This document shows positions 1 to 7,500 of a stretch of DNA of 21,869 nt, in pieces. Both the position numbers and the translations under genes were made by a program. Source of the DNA: JANRLJ01 sp034437895 (lineage in GTDB: Bacteria; Chloroflexota; Anaerolineae; Aggregatilineales; Phototrophicaceae); contig DAOTTO010000114.1 of NCBI GenBank assembly GCA_034437895.1, positions 1 to 21,869 of the forward strand. The letters are read 5' to 3'. Under the pieces are notes generated by a model. The model was given only the letters and a program-made list of their open reading frames with translations. It ran no database searches and was not told the DNA's origin. The first letter of the stretch is position 1; every line of letters starts with the position of its first letter.

Positions 1-1277
1 TAGGCGAGGTCTTCTTCCGGCAGAGCGGGCGTTTCTTTGGTGCTCTCGGACATATCAACTAACTTTTGCCATTGTTCGCCGAGGATAATTTTCTCGACAG
101 GCATGGTATGCCCGGAGCAGTTGACGACGACGACATCATCCGGCTTGATGATTCCCTGCCGTACCATCTTAAATAAGCCAGCAAACGTAACCCCCGTTGC
201 GGGTTCAACTGAAATGCCGTCATTAAAGGCGAGGATGCGGATGGCGCTGAAGGCTTCTTCATCGCTTGCCGAGACAAACGTCCCGCCGTTTTCGCCGACA
301 TAATCATACAGCAGCTCGTAAGCGCGTCCCGGATCGCCTGTCGCGAGGGTGACGATGAGCGTATCGGATTTATCAATCGGCGTAGCGACCCGCTGTCCAC
401 GCTCAAATGCCTCGACCATCGGCGCACACCCCGATGATTGGATAATGCCGAAAGCAGGCAATTTGTCGATCAGGCCAAAATCATACAGTTCATGAAAGCC
501 CTTGCCTACGCCAATCGGCCCCATGCCGCCGCTGACCCCTTGTAGGAACCAATCCGGCGCACGCCACCGCTGACCGCCTTCCAATTCTCGGCCTAGCTGT
601 TCAGCGATCTCGTAAGACATCGTTTTCATGGCTTCAATCGCGGCGACGCTCTTGATGCCACGATCCAGAAAAATGCCTTTGGCCTTAGCAAACTGCGCTG
701 CCAATGCTTTAGTCTGGTCGTATGTTCCCGTCGTTTTAATGATTTCTGCGCCATAAAGGGCGGCCTCGCGCATTTTGTCATTGGGGGTCAAGGCCGGGAA
801 GAAAGCCCATAATTTGATCCCTGCCCGCGCACAGTAAGCGGCATAAGCGATGGCGACATTGCCCGTGCTGGCGACGACGACTTCATCTACGCCCATTTCT
901 TTGAGCGCGGAGATGGCAACGGTGGCTTGACGGTCTTTGAAGCTGCCAGTCGGCCCCTGACGTTCATCTTTAATGTAGAGATTTTTGAGTCCAAGCGCGG
1001 TTGCCAGCGCTTCCGATTTGATGAGCGGGGTCGCACCTTCGCCCAAGCTCACAATGTTGCGCGTGTTATAGAGCGGCAGCACCTCATGATAGCGCCATAA
1101 ACTGGGATTACGTCGCTTAAGTTCTTCTACCCATTCGCGGGCATCAATTTTGTTCATATCGTAGCGGGCTTCGACGATCACCTCGCCGCAATTCGGGCAA
1201 GCCCCTGCAAACTGATGCAGCGGAGTCATGGTGTGGCAGTAGGTGCATTCCAAGATTATTTGTTTTGTGTTTGGCAT
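1..1277 (-). CDS. thrC: Threonine synthase (C-terminus cut by window edge)
   Basis: PLP-dependent cytosolic enzyme converting O-phospho-L-homoserine to L-threonine and phosphate, the last step of threonine synthesis. I read the minus strand directly from the ATG at 1277: 425 codons lie in the window with no stop. The N-terminus has a zinc-ribbon-like pair, C11-x2-C14 and C27-x2-C30, as in the long bacterial threonine synthases. GEGATPL follows near residue 80, then the PLP-lysine motif GPTGSFKDR with the Schiff-base lysine at K114 (codon 938-936), a STGNVA phosphate-binding loop, an SSGCAPM segment, EPATGVTFAG and a CSGHT motif near the end. The last visible residues (MSESTKETPALPEEDLA) look like a low-complexity tail, so little is missing. 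I see no strong Shine-Dalgarno before the ATG. It is separated from the sensor operon by 316 nt and is probably an independent unit. Related PLP enzymes (cysteate synthase, threonine dehydratase) are less likely given the zinc ribbon plus SSGCAPM. Confidence 0.93.
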   Translation of the reverse strand, partial: MPNTKQIILECTYCHTMTPLHQFAGACPNCGEVIVEARYDMNKIDAREWVEELKRRNPSLWRYHEVLPLYNTRNIVSLGEGATPLIKSEALATALGLKNLYIKDERQGPTGSFKDRQATVAISALKEMGVDEVVVASTGNVAIAYAAYCARAGIKLWAFFPALTPNDKMREAALYGAEIIKTTGTYDQTKALAAQFAKAKGIFLDRGIKSVAAIEAMKTMSYEIAEQLGRELEGGQRWRAPDWFLQGVSGGMGPIGVGKGFHELYDFGLIDKLPAFGIIQSSGCAPMVEAFERGQRVATPIDKSDTLIVTLATGDPGRAYELLYDYVGENGGTFVSASDEEAFSAIRILAFNDGISVEPATGVTFAGLFKMVRQGIIKPDDVVVVNCSGHTMPVEKIILGEQWQKLVDMSESTKETPALPEEDLA

Positions 1278-1340
1278 GTTTAATCAGATCAATGGTTATG
1301 AGCGTGAACGATGGTAAAAGTAACGAATCGGTTTGAAACG

Positions 1341-1368
1341 ACTATAGCTTGCGTTTAGAAAACCACAA
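1341..1368 (-). promoter_or_regulatory. Possible sigma-70-like promoter of thrC
   Basis: On the minus strand TATAGT (1346-1341) resembles a -10 box. A weak TTGTGG (1368-1363) lies 16 nt upstream as a possible -35. Transcription would begin near 1335, leaving a leader of about 58 nt before the thrC ATG. Only the -10 match is good, so this is tentative. Confidence 0.25.
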
Positions 1369-1543
1369 GATCAAACAAATTTTTTTAGGAAATTCTTCAA
1401 AAATACCCGCGTGGACTGACTGTTAGCATGAAAGTGGTTTCTTTTAGACGCTTTACAGTTGTTACAAATTTTTGCTGAAATAGTGGGCTTCTGCTTTTGA
1501 ACGAAATAATATGGAAATCTTACTAACCGCAAGGTGATTTTGG

Positions 1544-1576
1544 GTAGGGACATAGCATACTATACCATGTCCCTAC
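1544..1576 (-). terminator. 33-nt palindrome after the operon; possible transcript end or REP-like element
   Basis: The arms GTAGGGACAT (1544-1553) and ATGTCCCTAC (1567-1576) are perfect complements. The interior also pairs when read as minus-strand RNA, with two G-U wobbles, giving about 15 bp closed by a 3-nt loop. It begins 18 nt past the stop codon of the hybrid kinase, where a terminator or 3'-end stabiliser is expected. No U-run follows on the minus strand (it reads CCCAAAATC), so it is not a classical intrinsic terminator. It may instead be a diverged copy of a dispersed palindromic repeat. Confidence 0.5.
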
Positions 1577-1593
1577 TATGTTAAAACGCGGTG

Positions 1594-4500
1594 TTACTCA
1601 CGCTCGCCATTGTAGCTATGCCCGTTGCCATTGCCGAGATGACCCCGCACGTTGTCGATGAACGCCGCGTAATCTTCCTCGCTGATGTCGGTTTTTTGTA
1701 GGACGTGGATATTAGCGAGGCGCTCTTGTTCGCTGGCATTCAAGCTGATTTCACCCGTGACGACCATCACCGGAATATTGGCTGTTTCTGGGTTAGAGCG
1801 TAATTCCTGCAACACGGCGAAACCGTCCATCTCTGGCATCCGTAAATCGAGGATGATGAGATCGGGACGACGACGCGCTACCAAGCCAATGCCTTCTACC
1901 CCGCTGTGCGCGGAGAAGACCCGATAATTCCCGCTTTCGTTTAAAACTTGCGTCAACAGACGAATGTCGTTGGGCTGATCGTCGATAATGAGGATGCGCT
2001 CGGTATTGCTCTCTTTTTCCGCTTCCAGCGCGGCTTCCACCAATTGATCGGGCATGAAAGGCCGCTGGATAAAAGCATAGGCACCCGCTAAATACGCTTT
2101 TTCTGATTGATCGCTTAGGGTGACAACGATGACGGGGAGATCAAAGGTGTCGTCGCGGTCTTTAAGGCGGGTGAGGATATTCCAGCCCTCACCTCCGGCA
2201 AAATTGACATCCATCACAATCACATTCGGGCGTAGGTTACTCACCATTGCTTCGGCATAAGCGGGATGATCGGCAGTTTGCACCTCGAAGCCTTCGCGCT
2301 GGAGTGCGCGGCGGAATTGATCGACCATATCTTTGTTATCTTCGATCAATAAGACTTGGCGCTTGGCTTGCATCATTCGCGCCGAGGGCCCATTTAAGGG
2401 GACGGCGCGGGGCATTCCGTCGGGACGGCTGGAAGGGGTCATATCCAAAATGCGGCTGATTTCCAGCGTGGGGCGCGTGACGGGCGTAATGGGGTCTTCC
2501 CGCATGAAAGCCAAAATACTGTCTTCAGTGGGATTCTCTTGGACGGGTGCCGGTTCAGTCGGTAAGATAATGCTGAAGGTTGAGCCAACATTGACCTGCG
2601 AAGTCACTTGCATCTGCCCACCTTGTAGTTCAATCAGCGACTTGGCGATGGGCAGCCCCAACCCCGTGCCGCCTTGTGTGCGGGTAAGCGACGAATCGAC
2701 TTGGCGGAAGGCCTCGAACAACAGCGGCAAATCGCTTTCCGCAATGCCGATGCCGCTGTCAATCACATCCACGCGAATCATCAAACGGTTGGTTGTTACA
2801 TCCGTCGTCGGATACACCCGCAGAGTCACCAAGCCCTCTTGCGTAAATTTAGACGCATTCGATACCAGATTGAGCAGCACTTGACGGGTGCGGAATTCAT
2901 CGCCATAGGCTTTCGGCAAGCTGTTGGCAATCTCGACTTGCAGGCTGATCGGCTTATCCTTGAGCAAGCCGACCCCGATAGAACGCACCCCTTCGATCAA
3001 CGGCTTGACTTCAAAATAGGCGAACTTCATGTCCATTTTGCCTGCCGCAATCTTGGCTTGATCGAGTACGTCATTAATCAGCACCAGCAAATGCTGACCA
3101 CTGTTATAAATCGTCGATAAATCTTGCTCCTGCATTTCGGTCAGCGGCCCATCAATCCCCTTGAGCATTACGCGGCTAAAGCCGATGATCGAGTTCAAAG
3201 GGGTACGCAGTTCATGGCTCATGTTCGCCAGGAAATCGCTTTTTAGGCGGTCAAGTTCGCGGAGCTGTTCGGTGGTCTTCTGTAACTGGTCGATCAACTG
3301 GGCGCTTTGGATAATGGCGGAAAGTGTGCGCGACATGGTGACGAGGAGCTGCTGTGTCTCGTAACCGAAGGCGTTAAGCCGGTTGTCTTCGATACTGACG
3401 AGGCCGATTAATTCACCGCCCGAAATAAGCGGGAGCAAGATGGCGGAACGGGCTTCCGGCGCAATCGGTAAATAGCGTAGCTCATCGTGTATGTCTTCGA
3501 TCACACGGAGGTTGGTCTCTTCCAAGAAGGTGCTGACGAGGTTTCTGGTAAGGCCTTGTCGGATTTCTTCGATCTCCGAAAGCGGTTGGCTAGAGCCAGC
3601 CAGAGCGACGACTTTAAGGGTACGGAAGATATTGTCGCTCACATCGCTGTAGAGGCGCGTGAGATAAATGGCGGTTGAACTGGCATTAAGCGAGGTATGC
3701 AGCCGTTCCGCCACATTTTGCAGTGCTTCGTCCAACGTATCCGCAGCGGCGGCGGTATTGGTGATCTCGAACAAGAAGCCCATTTTATCCGCTTGCTGCT
3801 GTGCGGCTTCATACAGATTGGCGTTTTCCAGCGCGACGGAAATCTGCGCGGCGAGGGTTGTCAAGACGCTCACATCTTCGTCCCCAAAGGCATTAGGACG
3901 ATTAGACTGCACATCCAACGCGCCCACGACACGGCCTTTGATGCTCAGCGGCAGCGCCATTTCCGAGCGCGTTAGCGGTAGGTAAGGGTTAGGCGCATGG
4001 ACGACATCGGACGCAGCGATATCCAGCGCGATTTGTGGCACGGCGTGTTCTATTACCTGACCGATCACGCTTTGGGAGCCTTTTTTCAGTTTGTGTTTAA
4101 TCCCCAATAGCTGCTGGCCTGCATCGCCAGTACTCGCCCGCAGTTCGGCAAATTCGCCGGGTTCATCCAAGAGGAAAATCTGGACATGATCGTAGCGGAA
4201 GGCATCACGAATTAAGTTCACCAACTGCGGCATGAGAATTTCGAGGTCGAGAATTTGCCCGGCGCTTTGGCTGACGCTGGCGGATGTTTCTAATTGACGG
4301 GCGCGGCGCTCGGTTTGTGCCAACAGGAAGGCTGCTTCGATCGACAGCGAGGCTTGTTCCGCAAAGGCTTGATAGATGCGAGTTTCACGCTCGGTATGCA
4401 CATGCGCTTCTTGTGAACCGAGCCAAATCGCGCCGATAGTACGCTTAGGTACACGCAGCGGAATAATCGCCAAGGAGTGCATATCCATGCTTTGGAGACC

Positions 4501-7500
4501 CATCTGAACCAACAGATCCATAGTGGGATCGCCAAAAATATCATCAATGGTGAACACGGTTGGGGTATTTAAATACGTCCAAGCCGGGAACTGCTCATGA
4601 TTGAGGGTAATGCCCATAAAATCGACATTGTTTTCTTGCGACCAACTGGCGACCACTTGCGCTGTTGCGTGCGGTTCTTCCCAACTACGGCCTTCCAACA
4701 GCATGATAAAAACTTGATTAACGTGCGGTGCGATGAGATGATTCACGACGACGTTGATGATTTCATCCGACGAGGAGGCATCCCTAAGCGCACGGTTGGC
4801 TTGATAGAGGATGCTGGTTTCATCGAGCGTACTTTGGATTTGATCGAATAAGACGATGTTATCGACCACAACGGAGGCGCTGTCTGCGACGGTGTTCAAG
4901 TAACGTTTAACGCTGTCATTGAACAGACGCGGATTATGATAGCCCATCACCAGCCAACCGCCGGACGAGTCTTTAATGCGGAGGTTGATGGCAACAAGGG
5001 CGTTAATCCCTTTGATTTTCATCAAATCTTTTTGGAAGGGATCGCCGTTTTCGATAGCCATGACATCTTCAATATAGACCCCTTCCGCCGCGATGAAATG
5101 CGCCTTCATCAGCGCTTCCATTTTGGCTGAAGTGGCCTCGCCTTTGCTGCGGGGTATGTTCGGCGGCAGGGTTGTAAACAAAATCCCCGCGCCCATTTTT
5201 ATGCCGCTTTCGGGCTGAATAAAGCCGAGGGCGTAATCGGGGTCAAGGCTGGTAAGCGCATCTTGCAGGATGTCCGCCAGCGCGATAGTGTCCCGCGCAC
5301 GACTGATGCGGGTTGTGGCTTGATAAAGAGCGCTGGCTTCTTGCAGGGCGGCCTGCTGCTCCCGAATTAGCAAGCGATTATCAATGGCAGTGGCGGTAAT
5401 GTCGCCTAGTTGGTCGATCAAGCGCTCATGCTCATACGTGAAGTAATCTGGCTCGGCGCTGACCACAATGAACCAGCCCAAAGGCTTGGGGCGGCTGCGG
5501 GCGCGCAGTGGGATGCTGATAAAATCGCGCATCCCCAATTTGTCGAGGGTGGCGCGGCCTGCGCTGTCCAAAAAGGCCGTCTGGCTGTCGCCAACGCGGA
5601 CGATCACCAGATCATCCAGCAGGGTATGAAGCGTCCAAAGCTCATCTGGCGGATGATTCAGCGCCTGCCCTAATGTCACGTCTGCTCCCTCAGTATCCGC
5701 CAGCAAAATATAGGCATCCGTCGGGGCGATAGTGCTAATCTGCTCCAGCGTGATTCGCATCACTTCATCGAGTTCCGCCGCTTCTGAAAGTAAGCGCTGC
5801 GCTTCGGAAAGGGCGACAGTTTCCCGTAGATTTTCTTGCAGCGTATTTTCCAAGCTGCGAAGGTTGCTAATGTCTTGGAAGGCCGCAACAATGGCGGTTG
5901 CTGTCCCTTGAGCATCCAAAATGGGCGCGGCATAAACCAGCAGGTCGGTTTGCAAATCGCCATTGATGATGGCGACATCATCTTGGAATACCTGCTGGCC
6001 TTCTTTTAAGGCCGCGAAAATCGGCATTTCATCCTGCGGATAATGCAGGAGGGTGCCTGTACGGTAGAGGTTATAAGCTGCGCTGCTGAAGGGCTGGGTG
6101 GGGTCGATCTTGCGGCGTAGATATGCTTCTGCTTGATCGTTAAATTGGATCGGCAGCAGCGTTTCCGCATCCAACACCAAGACCCCTGTCGGTAAAGTAG
6201 AGAGGATGGAGCGTAGGGTTTTCTGCTCGGTCTGGGTTTGATCGAACAACCGCCGATTTTCCAACGCGACAGCCACCTGTGCTGCCAGCGCCGCCACCAA
6301 CTGCTCATCGCGCTCATCTAAGTCGTCACTGGTGATGCTGCGACCCATCATCAATGCCCCCAACACCTCGCTGGCATCTACCAAACTGGTGACAGGCATG
6401 ACGATGTGCTTGCCATAGAAGTCTTCAAGCGCACGGATTTCCGCCGCTGGAAGTTCTCGGAAGGCAGGATAATGTGCTGGCGAATTGACGGTCAGGCTGC
6501 GATTGATTCGCACGGCATCCACGATAGGCAGTTCGGTAGAAAGATCAAGGACGCGCACATCATTTTCTAGGCTGTAGTTAGGCGCGACGGCAGTGATTTT
6601 TTCTAGTAAATTATCGCTTTCAGGGGTCTTTAGTAACAGAATCCAGCGGTCAAAACCGGCTTCCTCCGCCACACGTTCAAACACTTCACCGAGGCTGCGG
6701 CGGAAGTCGCTGCCGATGCGGCTGGCGAGTCCGGCGGCTTCCGCGAGGGCGATGGCGCGTTGTGCTTCGGATTGAGCGCGGCGGGCTTCATTTTGTGCTT
6801 CGGTAAACAGCCGTTGATTTTCTACCGCGATGGAGACTTGATCGGTCACGGCTTGCAAGAAGCGCTGATATTGTTCGCTGAAGGCATTCGGTTGGTCGCT
6901 TTGGGCGATTAACACACCGAACCATTTCATGCGGGTCTGAATGGGAACGACGACCACGCTCGACGCACCTTGTTGCAGCAGAATGTCGCGCAGGTGCGGC
7001 TCGTCATTGATCGGATCACCCAAGACTGACGGACGGTTGAGGTCATTAAAGTAAAGTAACCCTTCGGCTTCTTCCGTCAGCCGTCCATAAGGATATTCGT
7101 CGCTGTTTAGCTGCTGCCCAATCAGAGAGGCAGGGTTGGTATCGTGTTCGCTGCTCCAATTGTAGACATATTCCAGATAGGGCGCATAAGGAGTGGCATC
7201 CGGCCACGCGAGTAAGACCGAAATTGTGACGATTTGTGGCGACTGACCCGCTTGCAGCAAAGGCCGCGCCAGATGCTCAATCGCGGCTTGATACACCATA
7301 AATGAATCTTGGGCGCTGGTGATGGAACGGCTAGCGATATATAGGCGGCGGGTTTCGTCTAAGGCTTGCTCGGTGCTGACGAGCAGGCGGCGGATTTGCA
7401 ATTGACTGCTCATTTGCCCGGTGAGCGCCCGATAAACATCATAATCGCCTGCGTTGAGTTCGCGCAGTTCCGAGGAATTGATTTGGAAAAGGGCAAGCGG

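Larger units (their letters stand above)
1278..1593. other. Intergenic region between the kinase gene and thrC
   Basis: This 316-nt, A/T-rich stretch has no convincing gene. A 60-codon minus-strand frame at 1371-1553 is made of Lys/Asn/Phe-rich residues expected from chance A/T-rich sequence and has no recognisable domain. The right end carries a long imperfect palindrome (1544-1576) just past the kinase stop codon. The left part is where the thrC promoter should lie. Confidence 0.6.

Noticed and set aside
59..427. 122-codon minus-strand frame overlapping thrC
   Set aside because: Out of frame with the threonine synthase reading, which is supported by zinc-ribbon, SFKDR and CSGHT motifs.
1371..1553. 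60-codon minus-strand frame in the intergenic gap
   Set aside because: A/T-rich chance composition, no ribosome site, no recognisable motif.
2333..2884. 183-codon plus-strand frame opposite the kinase domain
   Set aside because: Shadow of the HATPase/receiver coding sequence; the opposite strand encodes invariant kinase motifs.
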